From: Spongiibacteraceae bacterium
Lineage (GTDB): Bacteria; Pseudomonadota; Gammaproteobacteria; Pseudomonadales; PIVM01
Assembly: GCA_030618505.1 (NCBI GenBank)
Contig: JAUXDF010000179.1
Coordinates: 1 to 6,786 of the forward strand
Length of the DNA stretch: 6,786 bases
Reading direction: 5' to 3'
Numbering within the stretch: the stretch's first letter is position 1; every line of letters begins with the position of its first letter. Positions 1 to 6,044 of the stretch are shown piece after piece. The translations under genes were made by a program, and so were the position numbers. The notes under the pieces were generated by a model. That model saw nothing but the letters and a program-made list of their open reading frames with translations. It was not told the origin of the DNA and did not search any database.

Positions 1-708
1 ACCGAGATAACAAAAGAGAAGTATTATCAGCAAGAAATTATCAGTCTGGCCACTATCCAATCGGCCTTAGGTACGCAGTTTCGCATCACCGGTTTAGATA
101 ATCCTCAGGAAGCCTCTGAGCTGGCGCTATTATTGCGGGCTGGCGCATTGGCCGCACCTATTGAGTTTGTTCAAGAGCGAACGGTTGGTCCTACGATGGG
201 TGCTGAGAATATAGAGCGTGGTGCTTTATCCATACAGATTGGTATGGCGCTGGTACTGATTTTTATGGTGTTTTATTACCGTGTATTTGGCTTGGCTGCT
301 GATCTGGCACTGGGTATGAATATGATTTTGCTAGTGGCTATGATGTCGCTACTGTCGGCCACACTGACCTTGCCGGGTATCGCCGGTATCGTGTTAACTG
401 TCGGTATGGCGGTGGATGCCAATGTGTTGATTTTTTCACGGATCAAAGAAGAGTTAAAAGCCGGGCTTTCTCCACAGGCGGCGATAAATGCCGGCTATGA
501 GCGAGCTTTTACCACCATTATGGATGCCAATATCACCACCTTGCTGGTGGCGGTTATTCTTTACGGTATAGGTTCCGGTCCGGTAAAAGGTTTTGCCGTC
601 ACGCTTTCGTTGGGAATTATCACTTCAATGTTTACCGCGATTGTCGGAACAAGAGCCTTGATCAATCTGGTCTATGGCGGACGTAATATTTCCAAGTTGG
701 CTATCTAA
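1..708 (+). CDS. secD: SecD, protein translocase subunit (C-terminal part)
   Basis: The frame is open from base 1, so the gene enters from the left; 235 C-terminal residues and the TAA stop are present. SecD is an inner-membrane RND-fold protein that works with SecF, using the proton gradient to help late steps of export through SecYEG. Visible in the fragment: the end of the periplasmic domain with the conserved stretch LRAGALAAPI and VGPTMGAENI (about residues 45-71), then hydrophobic segments near 77-94, 100-120, 124-143, 176-191 and 197-219. The motif GMAVDANVLIFSRIKEE (about 135-151) contains the conserved intramembrane aspartate (fragment residue 139) linked to proton transport in this family. 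The ending YGGRNISKLAI is the usual SecD tail. secF follows after 30 bp, so the two are surely cotranscribed. Nothing looks broken; truncation is only by the window edge. Confidence 0.97.
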   Translation, partial: TEITKEKYYQQEIISLATIQSALGTQFRITGLDNPQEASELALLLRAGALAAPIEFVQERTVGPTMGAENIERGALSIQIGMALVLIFMVFYYRVFGLAADLALGMNMILLVAMMSLLSATLTLPGIAGIVLTVGMAVDANVLIFSRIKEELKAGLSPQAAINAGYERAFTTIMDANITTLLVAVILYGIGSGPVKGFAVTLSLGIITSMFTAIVGTRALINLVYGGRNISKLAI

Positions 709-738
709 ACACGTAATAGAGTAGAGCAGGAAAAGGTT

Positions 739-1659
739 ATGACAGCGCAGAAAGTTATTAATTTTATGGGGCACCGTAAGTTGGCGGTGTTGTTATCAAC
801 ATTGTTGATTGTGGTATCAGTTATTTCTCTGGCGACGCGTCAGTTGCAATTCGGTCAGGATTTTACCGGCGGCACATCGGTTGAAGTCGGTTATAGCAAG
901 CCTGTCGACTTAAAGGAGGTTCGCCAGATCCTGGCGGATGCTGGTTATAATGGGGCGGTAGTTGTACATTTTGGCTCCGAGCAAGATGTGCTGGTTCGTT
1001 TGCAGCGCGGACATTCAGATAAGTTGGGTGCGGAGTTGTTGGCGACTTTGCAAGAAAAATTCGATGGCACGGTTGATTTGCGCCGCATTGAATTTATGGG
1101 GCCTCAGGTGGGTGAAGAGCTTAGAGATGATGGTGGGCTTGCTTTGCTGGCAGCCTTGATTGTAGTCATGCTATACGTGGCATTTCGCTTTCAGATTAAG
1201 TTCTCTGTTGGTGCGGTTGCTGCCTTGGCCCATGATGTGATTATCACCCTGGGTTTTTTCTCCATCTTTCAGTGGGAGTTTGATTTGACGGTGCTTGCTG
1301 CCTTATTGGCTGTTATCGGTTATTCCTTGAATGACACGATAGTGGTGTCGGATCGTATTCGTGAGAATTTCAGAAAGATTCGCAAGTCCTCGCCAATAGA
1401 GGTTATTAATATATCGCTGACTGAAACACTTGGCCGTACTTTGGTGACCTCCTTAACGACCTTGCTGGTATTGGTTGCCTTGTTTATCTTTGGCGGTGAG
1501 TTGATTCACGGTTTTGCTATTGCGTTGCTGATTGGTGTGGTTATCGGTACTTATTCATCTATCTATGTGGCGGCCAATATTTTGTTGATGCTTAATATCA
1601 GCAAAGAGGATTTAATGGTGCCGATTAAAGAAGGGGAAGAGATCGACGATATGCCGTAG
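739..1659 (+). CDS. secF: SecF, protein translocase subunit
   Basis: Complete 306-residue SecF, close to the usual length for a separate SecF. The ATG is preceded by an AGGAAAAGG-type ribosome binding site. It forms the membrane complex SecDF(YajC), which couples proton flow to protein export. Seen in order: TM1 (about 13-32); the periplasmic P1 region opening with FGQDFTGGTSVEV (38-50), a signature shared by SecD and SecF; TM2 (134-149), TM3 (156-176), TM4 (181-204), TM5 (238-252) and TM6 (256-283). The motif AVIGYSLNDTIVVSDRIREN (191-210) holds the conserved Asp199. The cytoplasmic tail is short and acidic (EGEEIDDMP). It is the last gene of the secDF unit; a hairpin overlaps its stop codon and the next gene is convergent. 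Confidence 0.98.
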   Translation: MTAQKVINFMGHRKLAVLLSTLLIVVSVISLATRQLQFGQDFTGGTSVEVGYSKPVDLKEVRQILADAGYNGAVVVHFGSEQDVLVRLQRGHSDKLGAELLATLQEKFDGTVDLRRIEFMGPQVGEELRDDGGLALLAALIVVMLYVAFRFQIKFSVGAVAALAHDVIITLGFFSIFQWEFDLTVLAALLAVIGYSLNDTIVVSDRIRENFRKIRKSSPIEVINISLTETLGRTLVTSLTTLLVLVALFIFGGELIHGFAIALLIGVVIGTYSSIYVAANILLMLNISKEDLMVPIKEGEEIDDMP

Positions 1660-1683
1660 CCTGGGGCACACTGACCCAGGCTA
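1657..1683 (+). terminator. Hairpin terminator between convergent secF and suhB
   Basis: Perfect 9-bp inverted repeat: TAGCCTGGG (1657-1665), a 9-nt loop, and CCCAGGCTA (1675-1683). The left arm includes the secF stop codon. On the plus strand it is followed by GTTGTTGGTTT, a loose U-rich tract. The minus side has no T run, so it should work better for secF than for suhB, although as a stem it lies just past both genes. Confidence 0.65.
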
Positions 1684-1692
1684 GTTGTTGGT

Positions 1693-2499
1693 TTAGGCAA
1701 TATGCCCTAAAGCAGGCTTAACTGTTTGTAGCATGGCTTTAAAGCATTTTGGGTTGCCACATACGACATTGCCATTTTTCAGGTAATCATGGCCGCCGTT
1801 AAAATCACTGATCAGGCCGCCCGCTTCCTGTATCAGTAAGGCACCTGCAGCGATATCCCATTCGCTTAGACCTATTTCCCAGAAACCATCTACTCTACCC
1901 GCTGCAACGTAGGCAAGATCCAGTGCTGCAGATCCACCGCGACGAATACCGGCGGTTTGTTCACAGAGTATTTTCATTGTAGCAAGATAGCTATCCAGAT
2001 TTTCCTGTTGGCGCGCTTTATAGGGAATACCCGTTGCCAATAAAGCGCCTTCGAGGCTTTTTCGCTTGGAGACACGAATGCGTCGGCCATTAAGTTGTGC
2101 TCCTCGCCCGCGGCTGGCGGTAAATTCTTCCTGACGAACCGGATCAACAATGATCGCGTGCTCCAGTCGACCCTTGTGCAGGCAGGCGATGGAAATGGAA
2201 TAGTGAGGAATGCCACGAATATAGTTGGTGGTGCCATCAAGCGGGTCGATAACCCAGATGTATTCTGCATCCGGGTTGGTGTCTGCACCGCCGCCTTCTT
2301 CTGCTCTGATGCCATGTTCCGGGTAGGCTTTGAGGATCTGATCGATAATTTCCTTCTCTGATGCCCGATCGACCTCGGTGACATAATCATTGGTATCTTT
2401 GGATTCAACCGTCAGGATATCCAGTCGTTCAGTGGATCTGACAATCATTTCGCCGGCTACGCGGGCGGCCCGTAGCGCTATATTGACCATTGGGTGCAT
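1693..2499 (-). CDS. suhB: SuhB, inositol-1-monophosphatase family protein and rRNA transcription factor
   Basis: 268 residues read from the minus strand, against 267 in E. coli SuhB. The family hydrolyses inositol monophosphate with Mg2+; in E. coli SuhB is also part of the boxA-dependent Nus complex on rRNA operons. The start at 2499 is chosen because MHPMVNIALRAAR matches the known SuhB N-terminus; no good Shine-Dalgarno precedes it. The reading frame stays open to a TTG at 2634, but that would run into the promoter. Metal-site residues are visible: Glu67 in AEEGG, Asp85 and Asp88 in WVIDPLDGTTNY (82-93), and Asp215 in SEWDIAAG (212-219). GSAALDLAYVAAGRVDGFWEIG (189-210) matches the family closely. 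The first catalytic motif reads AEEGG where E. coli has TEESG, a mild variant. Divergent from trmJ. The role in rRNA transcription is from family knowledge, not shown here. Confidence 0.95.
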   Translation of the reverse strand: MHPMVNIALRAARVAGEMIVRSTERLDILTVESKDTNDYVTEVDRASEKEIIDQILKAYPEHGIRAEEGGGADTNPDAEYIWVIDPLDGTTNYIRGIPHYSISIACLHKGRLEHAIIVDPVRQEEFTASRGRGAQLNGRRIRVSKRKSLEGALLATGIPYKARQQENLDSYLATMKILCEQTAGIRRGGSAALDLAYVAAGRVDGFWEIGLSEWDIAAGALLIQEAGGLISDFNGGHDYLKNGNVVCGNPKCFKAMLQTVKPALGHIA

Positions 2500-2597
2500 G
2501 GGGAGTGCTTCTATAGTGAGTGAGTGGGATTCCTGGCTGTCATTTTGTCGCGTCTTTATACCAGTGTAAGTCGCAGAGAAGGGTAGACAGTGTGCAA

Positions 2598-2634
2598 GGC
2601 GCGCGATTGTAACAAAAAGCAGCACTTCCTCCAA
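2598..2634 (-). promoter_or_regulatory. Predicted suhB promoter
   Basis: Read on the minus strand: TTGGAG (2634-2629), a 17-nt spacer, then TACAAT (2611-2606). TG at 2614-2613 makes an extended -10 (TGTTACAAT). A pure G/C discriminator CGCGCGC (2605-2599) follows, so transcription should begin near 2598 and leave a leader of about 100 nt before the suhB ATG. GC-rich discriminators are typical of promoters held down by ppGpp/DksA; that regulation is inferred. Confidence 0.6.
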
Positions 2635-2690
2635 TCATGTGTTAAAGATTGTGTTATAGATAGTGGTGCTGATTTGTTACAATCGCGCGC
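2599..2690. repeat. 18-bp inverted repeat carrying mirrored promoter cores
   Basis: GCGCGCGATTGTAACAAA (2599-2616) and its exact reverse complement (2673-2690), separated by 56 nt. Just inside, CAGCAC (2620-2625) pairs with GTGCTG (2666-2671), so the symmetry continues after a small offset. Each arm read outward is TTTGTTACAAT followed by CGCGCGC, an extended -10 plus discriminator, one facing suhB and one facing trmJ. Confidence 0.85.
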
Positions 2691-2691
2691 A
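2675..2691 (+). promoter_or_regulatory. Predicted trmJ promoter (extended -10)
   Basis: TGTTACAAT (2675-2683) is an extended -10, followed by the discriminator CGCGCGC (2684-2690), with a likely start near 2690-2691. No good -35 hexamer lies 16-18 nt upstream (the 17-nt position reads TATAGA), so the TG extension probably carries recognition. The core is identical to the predicted suhB promoter on the other strand. Confidence 0.55.
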
Positions 2692-2699
2692 CTTTAACA
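2688..2699 (+). promoter_or_regulatory. boxA-like sequence at the start of the trmJ transcript
   Basis: CGCACTTTAACA matches 10 of 12 positions of the E. coli rRNA boxA (TGCTCTTTAACA). It overlaps the discriminator and predicted start site, so part of it may not be transcribed. boxA is the RNA site of the Nus/SuhB complex, which makes its place next to suhB suggestive but unproven. Confidence 0.3.
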
Positions 2700-2714
2700 T
2701 GGGGCAGGTGAATT

Positions 2715-3458
2715 GTGGCGACAAAGACGGGGATAGATAATATTCGGGTGGTACTGGTTAATACTTCCCATCCTGGCAATATCGGTGGGGTCGCGAGGGC
2801 GATGAAAAATATGGGACTAAGCCAGTTATACTTGGTCGGTCCCAAGCGTTTTCCCGCTGACGAGGCCGTTTGGCGAGCGGCCAGTGCTGACGATATTCTC
2901 GATAATGCGGTCGTTACCGAAACACTCGATGAGGCAATAGAAGGTTGTGGTCTGATTATTGGTACCAGCGCTCGGGAGCGGCGTATACCCTGGCCCTTGT
3001 TTGATCCTCGCCAGTGTGGCGAAAAAGTACAACAGGAGAGCTCTTCGCACCCTGTTGCGCTGATATTCGGCAGAGAGGATCGGGGGCTTAAGAATGAAGA
3101 GCTACAAAAGTGCCATTATCATGTGCATATCCCTACTAATGAGGAGTACAGTTCGTTGAATCTGGCCGCTGCCGTACAGGTGGTCAGTTACGAAGTGAGA
3201 ATGGCTTTTCTGGCGCAAGGGCAACTGGATCGTAGTGTTATCCGGGACTGGGATATTGAGCCTGCAAGCAATAAAGAGATGGAGCACTTTTATGGTCATC
3301 TCGAATCAACATTGTTAGGCACGGGTTTTATCGACCCTGCTACTCCCAGGCAAACCATGACCCGTCTGCGAAGATTATTTAACCGGATAAGAATGGATAA
3401 AATGGAATTGGCAATGTTCCGAGGGATATTAAGTGGTATTGATAAGCTGACTAAGTGA
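2715..3458 (+). CDS. trmJ: TrmJ, tRNA (cytidine/uridine-2'-O-)-methyltransferase
   Basis: 247 residues (E. coli TrmJ is 246). This SPOUT-class enzyme uses S-adenosylmethionine to 2'-O-methylate position 32 in the anticodon loop of several tRNAs. Start is GTG 2715 with a weak AGGTG site 4-9 nt upstream; an ATG at 2699 is in another frame. The three SPOUT motifs are intact: NTSHPGNIGGVARAM (16-30; Arg28 aligns with the catalytic Arg23 of E. coli), ALIFGREDRGLKNEEL (115-130), and PTNEEYSSLNLAAAV (140-154), which forms part of the knot. The C-terminal helical region includes HFYGHLESTLLGTGFI (191-206) and LRRLFNRIR, typical of TrmJ. It stands alone between its own promoter and a terminator. In Pseudomonas I recall cysE next, before iscR; here there is none. 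Confidence 0.96.
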   Translation: MATKTGIDNIRVVLVNTSHPGNIGGVARAMKNMGLSQLYLVGPKRFPADEAVWRAASADDILDNAVVTETLDEAIEGCGLIIGTSARERRIPWPLFDPRQCGEKVQQESSSHPVALIFGREDRGLKNEELQKCHYHVHIPTNEEYSSLNLAAAVQVVSYEVRMAFLAQGQLDRSVIRDWDIEPASNKEMEHFYGHLESTLLGTGFIDPATPRQTMTRLRRLFNRIRMDKMELAMFRGILSGIDKLTK

Positions 3459-3514
3459 TGTTTACTAACTGATTTTAAAGGTGTTTTCCGACTTTTAAGC
3501 TTGCCCTTGCGAAA

Positions 3515-3541
3515 CAGTGGGGTAAGCCCCCGCTGGTTTTT
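3515..3541 (+). terminator. Rho-independent terminator after trmJ
   Basis: Stem CAGTGGGG (3515-3522), loop TAAG, then CCCC(C)GCTG (3527-3535) with one bulged C and a T-G wobble, followed by GTTTTT (3536-3541). A GC-rich stem with an immediate T run is a convincing intrinsic terminator. It separates trmJ from the isc operon. Confidence 0.75.
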
Positions 3542-3624
3542 ACTTATCAATACCATTATAATTCGTACCGATTTAAAGGTTCGGCCTCCTGCCATTGTTG
3601 CTAATCATCGTCAGTCATCATCTA

Positions 3625-3649
3625 ATACTTGACTAAAACTCTAGGTTAT
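3625..3649 (+). promoter_or_regulatory. IscR type 1 binding site
   Basis: This 25-bp stretch begins ATACTTGACT AAAAC and ends AGGTTAT. Compared by eye with the E. coli type 1 consensus ATASYYGACT-RWWWY-AGTCRRSTAT it agrees at 21 of 25 positions: the whole left half and centre match, and the mismatches fall in the right half (AGTC reads TCTA, S reads T). Type 1 sites are bound by [2Fe-2S]-IscR, giving feedback repression of isc. The position over the -35 element of the iscR promoter fits. Confidence 0.8.
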
Positions 3650-3657
3650 TACATACT
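3629..3657 (+). promoter_or_regulatory. Predicted isc operon promoter
   Basis: TTGACT (3629-3634) and CATACT (3652-3657) with a 17-nt spacer. The -35 lies inside the IscR site, so bound IscR would block RNA polymerase. Start expected near 3664, about 26 nt before the iscR ATG. Confidence 0.6.
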
Positions 3658-3686
3658 CATACCACTTGAATAAAAGTGGTGAGAGT
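3655..3686 (+). repeat. Palindrome over the iscR start region and ribosome binding site
   Basis: ACCACTT (3661-3667), 6-nt loop GAATAA, AAGTGGT (3674-3680) is a perfect 7-bp inverted repeat. Outside it, ACTC (3655-3658) pairs with GAGT (3683-3686) across a two-by-two interruption that includes a T-G wobble. The right arm contains the presumed iscR ribosome binding region GGTGAGAG. Whether it acts as RNA depends on the real transcription start; it could instead be a DNA operator. Confidence 0.5.
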
Positions 3687-3689
3687 CTT

Positions 3690-4172
3690 ATGCGACTGAC
3701 AACTAAAGGTAGATACGCTGTTACGGCAATGCTTGATTTGGCTTTGCATGCCGGTTCCGGGCCGATCAGCTTGGCTGATATATCCGGGCGGCAAGAAATT
3801 TCACTTTCCTATTTGGAGCAGTTGTTCGCCAAACTGCGTCGTAATGAGCTGGTAAGCAGCGTACGTGGTCCCGGCGGCGGTTATCGCCTGAGTCGTGACA
3901 GCGCAGAGATATTTGTCGCAGAGATTGTTGATGCGGTGAATGAGAGTGTTGACGCCACTGGTTGTGGTGGGCTGAATGACTGCCTTGATGGCGAGGTTTG
4001 TTTAACCCATACACTGTGGTGCGATCTGAGTAAACAAATTCACAATTTCCTTAGCGACATCAGCCTTCGTAGTTTGGTTGATCGACGTGATGTGCAGGTC
4101 GTTTCTGCCCGGCAAGACAAAAAGGAAATTGAACAGGGTATTTTTATCCCGGCCACGGCGGCCACTGAATAA
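3690..4172 (+). CDS. iscR: IscR, Rrf2-family iron-sulfur cluster regulator
   Basis: 160 residues, near the 162 of E. coli. IscR binds a [2Fe-2S] cluster made by the Isc system; the holo form represses isc and the apo form still acts at other sites. The ATG at 3690 gives MRLTTKGRYAVTAMLDLAL, the canonical start; an in-frame TTG at 3666 lies inside the upstream palindrome and is rejected. The winged-helix domain includes ISLSYLEQLFAKLR (37-50) and the wing SSVRGPGGGYRL (56-67). Cluster ligands are all present: Cys92, Cys98, Cys104 and His107. An extra cysteine, Cys111, replaces the arginine seen in the E. coli LWRDLS motif (here LWCDLS). First gene of iscRSUA-hscB, probably autoregulated through the site at 3625. 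Confidence 0.97.
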   Translation: MRLTTKGRYAVTAMLDLALHAGSGPISLADISGRQEISLSYLEQLFAKLRRNELVSSVRGPGGGYRLSRDSAEIFVAEIVDAVNESVDATGCGGLNDCLDGEVCLTHTLWCDLSKQIHNFLSDISLRSLVDRRDVQVVSARQDKKEIEQGIFIPATAATE

Positions 4173-4230
4173 TTCAACTCTATTTGATTGCTGACTTGTG
4201 TGTTTGAGTCGTGGCTTTAATGACAAACAG

Positions 4231-4244
4231 GCACCGATAGGTGT
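4231..4244 (+). other. Small hairpin just upstream of iscS
   Basis: CACC-GATA-GGTG (4232-4243), extended by a G-T wobble, ends 12 nt before the iscS ATG. The 83-bp iscR-iscS gap holds otherwise nothing clear; the iscS ribosome binding site is weak (GAGAAAAG). In E. coli this gap is where the RyhB small RNA separates iscR expression from iscSUA, but I cannot show that here. Confidence 0.3.
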
Positions 4245-4255
4245 AGAGAAAAGAT

Positions 4256-5470
4256 ATGAAACTTCCGATTTACCTGGATTATTCAGCTACTACGCCGGTA
4301 GATCCAAAAGTGGCTGATGAGATGTATCAGTGCTTGTTGGCGGATGGTAATTTTGGTAATCCGGCTTCTCGCTCTCATGCCTTTGGCTGGAAAGCTGAAG
4401 CTGCGGTTGAAAAGGCTCGTGGTCAGGTTGCTGACTTACTTAATGCGGATAGTCGGGAAATTGTCTGGACCTCGGGAGCAACAGAGTCAGATAACTTGGC
4501 CATTAAGGGTGCAGCGCACTTTTATGTCAAAAAAGGCAAGCACATAATCACCTCAAAGATTGAGCATAAGGCGGTACTGGATACCTGTCGCCAGCTTGAG
4601 CGTGAGGGTTATGAAGTCACCTATCTGGATCCTGCCAGCAATGGCATTATTGATCCTTCCGCGGTCGCTGATGCGATTCGTGAAGATACTATCCTTGTCT
4701 CTCTTATGCATGTTAATAACGAAATTGGCGTGATCAATGATATACAGGCAATCGGTGAAATTACCCGCGCGCGAAAAGTATTGTTTCATGTTGATGCCGC
4801 CCAAAGCGCTGGAAAAATTGACATTGATCTGCAAGAAATGAAAGTGGATTTGATGTCATTGTCGGCCCATAAAATGTATGGCCCCAAGGGCATTGGCGTC
4901 TTGTATGTGCGTCGTAAACCCCGTGTTCGTATCGAAGCGCAAATGCATGGCGGTGGGCATGAGCGTGGTATGCGCTCTGGTACATTGCCAACCCATCAAA
5001 TTGTGGGAATGGGAACGGCCTGTGTGATTTGTAAAGAAACCATGAAGGCAGAGGGCGAGCGTCTGGCAAGTTTGCGCGACAGAATGTGGAATGGCCTGCA
5101 AGACATGGAAGAAGTTTACCTGAATGGCGATGCCGAGCAGCGTGTGCCTGGCAATATCAATGTCAGTCTTGCCTTTGTTGAAGGCGAGTCCCTGCTGATG
5201 GCCTTAAAAGACCTGGCGGTTTCCTCTGGTTCTGCTTGCACTTCTGCGAGTCTCGAGCCTTCCTATGTATTGCGTGCGCTGGGTTTAAACGATGAAATGG
5301 CTCACAGCTCCTTACGCTTTACTATCGGACGTTTTACCACTGAAGAAGAGATTGATTTTGCGGTCGAAAAAATTCACCACGCCGTTAACAAATTGAGAGA
5401 AATGTCTCCTTTGTGGGATATGTTTAAAGAGGGAATAGATCTGGATTCTGTTGAGTGGGCAGCTCACTAA
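4256..5470 (+). CDS. iscS: IscS, cysteine desulfurase
   Basis: 404 residues, exactly the length of E. coli IscS. A PLP-dependent homodimeric enzyme of the cytosol that converts cysteine to alanine and holds the sulfur as a persulfide, passed to IscU for cluster building and to other partners such as tRNA thiolation. Residues visible: TSGATESDNLAIKG (72-85) at the PLP phosphate site; His104 stacking on PLP; Asp180 and Gln183 in HVDAAQSAGK; His205-Lys206 in SAHKMYGPKG, Lys206 being the Schiff-base lysine; and the persulfide Cys328 in SSGSACTSASLEPSYVLRAL. The C-terminal SPLWDMFKEGIDLDSVEWAAH, the IscU-docking tail, is intact. It follows iscR by 83 bp and precedes iscU by 71 bp. No anomalies. 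Confidence 0.98.
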   Translation: MKLPIYLDYSATTPVDPKVADEMYQCLLADGNFGNPASRSHAFGWKAEAAVEKARGQVADLLNADSREIVWTSGATESDNLAIKGAAHFYVKKGKHIITSKIEHKAVLDTCRQLEREGYEVTYLDPASNGIIDPSAVADAIREDTILVSLMHVNNEIGVINDIQAIGEITRARKVLFHVDAAQSAGKIDIDLQEMKVDLMSLSAHKMYGPKGIGVLYVRRKPRVRIEAQMHGGGHERGMRSGTLPTHQIVGMGTACVICKETMKAEGERLASLRDRMWNGLQDMEEVYLNGDAEQRVPGNINVSLAFVEGESLLMALKDLAVSSGSACTSASLEPSYVLRALGLNDEMAHSSLRFTIGRFTTEEEIDFAVEKIHHAVNKLREMSPLWDMFKEGIDLDSVEWAAH

Positions 5471-5503
5471 TCCCTCGGAACAACGAAACAGTGCGTTAAA
5501 TTT

Positions 5504-5516
5504 GTCGCAGAGCGAC
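5504..5516 (+). other. Small hairpin in the iscS-iscU gap
   Basis: GTCGC-AGA-GCGAC, a perfect 5-bp stem with a 3-nt loop, flanked by two AAATTT copies (5498-5503 and 5524-5529) that could close a larger stem. There is no T run directly after it, so it is not a clear terminator; it may be an mRNA stability or processing element. Confidence 0.3.
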
Positions 5517-5541
5517 GAGTAGGAAATTTTGGAGAGCAGTC

Positions 5542-5928
5542 ATGGCCTATAGCGATAAAGTATTGGATCACTACGAAAACCCTCGTAACGTTGGTGCTTT
5601 GGACGATAAAGATGGCAGTGTGGGTACCGGCATGGTGGGAGCTCCCGCCTGCGGCGATGTGATGCGTTTACAAATTAAGGTGGATGAAAGCGGTGTCATA
5701 GAGGATGCCAAGTTTAAAACCTATGGTTGTGGGTCGGCTATTGCCTCCAGCTCCTTGCTTACTGAATGGGTTAAGGGTAAAACGCTTGATGAAGCCGCAT
5801 CGATAAAGAATACCGAAATTGCCGAAGAGCTGGCTCTTCCTCCTGTCAAAATCCATTGCTCAGTGTTGGCAGAGGATGCGATTAAAGCGGCGGTAAGTGA
5901 CTTGAAAAAGAAGCGAAGTGCTAGCTAG
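5542..5928 (+). CDS. iscU: IscU, iron-sulfur cluster scaffold
   Basis: 128 residues, the usual IscU length. The ATG follows a strong GGAGAG site (5531-5536). IscU receives sulfur from IscS and iron, assembles a cluster, and hands it on with help from HscB and HscA. Ligands are present: Cys37 and Asp39 in GAPACGDV, Cys63 in YGCGSAIASS, and His105-Cys106 in KIHCSVLAEDA. LPPVK (99-103) is the HscA recognition motif. Oddity: the C-terminal codons GCT AGC TAG (Ala127, Ser128, stop) lie in the CTAGCTAG end of the mobile element at 5921-6065. The end of the protein may therefore have been set by the insertion; the functional core is untouched. Confidence 0.98.
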   Translation: MAYSDKVLDHYENPRNVGALDDKDGSVGTGMVGAPACGDVMRLQIKVDESGVIEDAKFKTYGCGSAIASSSLLTEWVKGKTLDEAASIKNTEIAEELALPPVKIHCSVLAEDAIKAAVSDLKKKRSAS

Positions 5929-5967
5929 TGTCCATCCAGAAACTGGTAGTTTTCGATAATTAAGTCC

Positions 5968-6032
5968 GGTCATGGCCAACACCAATCTAGCTCCTAGGCC
6001 TTTAAGTCGCAAGATTGGTGTTGGCCATGACC
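5968..6032 (+). repeat. Inner 21-bp perfect hairpin of the element
   Basis: Arms GGTCATGGCCAACACC... (5968-5988) and its exact complement (6012-6032) with loop 5989-6011. It is followed by TCTTTGTTTAATTT (6033-6046), so in the isc transcript it could act as an imperfect terminator or as a barrier to 3'-to-5' RNA decay that protects iscRSU mRNA. TTAAGTC occurs twice, at 5960-5966 and in the loop at 6002-6008. Confidence 0.7.
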
Positions 6033-6044
6033 TCTTTGTTTAAT
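6015..6044 (+). promoter_or_regulatory. Weak possible outward promoter of the element toward iscA
   Basis: TTGGTG (6015-6020), 18-nt spacer, TTTAAT (6039-6044, 5 of 6 to TATAAT). The -35 is poor. If real it would let iscA-hscB be transcribed independently of the upstream operator. Confidence 0.2.

Noticed and set aside
2511..2543. Ten-residue upstream ORF in the suhB leader (minus strand)
   Set aside because: No ribosome binding site before it and no sign beyond chance; kept out of the features.
2500..2634. N-terminal extension of suhB to a TTG at 2634 (313 residues)
   Set aside because: The extra 45 residues have no SuhB similarity, start upstream of the predicted promoter and cover its discriminator; MHPMVNIALRAAR at 2499 matches the known start.
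2699..2740. Short ORF from ATG 2699 overlapping the trmJ start in another frame
   Set aside because: The ATG is only about 8 nt from the predicted transcript end, with no ribosome binding site, and the peptide is 13 residues long.
3598..3622. Possible second IscR site around CAGTC at 3612-3616
   Set aside because: Only one half resembles the consensus; the left half does not contain GACT.
3666..3689. Eight-residue extension of iscR from TTG 3666
   Set aside because: It lies within the palindrome and almost at the predicted transcription start; MRLTTKGRYAV from 3690 is the conserved N-terminus.
3766..4014. Reverse-strand open frames opposite iscR, iscS, trmJ and iscA
   Set aside because: Shadows of well-supported genes, with low-complexity His/Arg/Thr-rich translations and no family resemblance.
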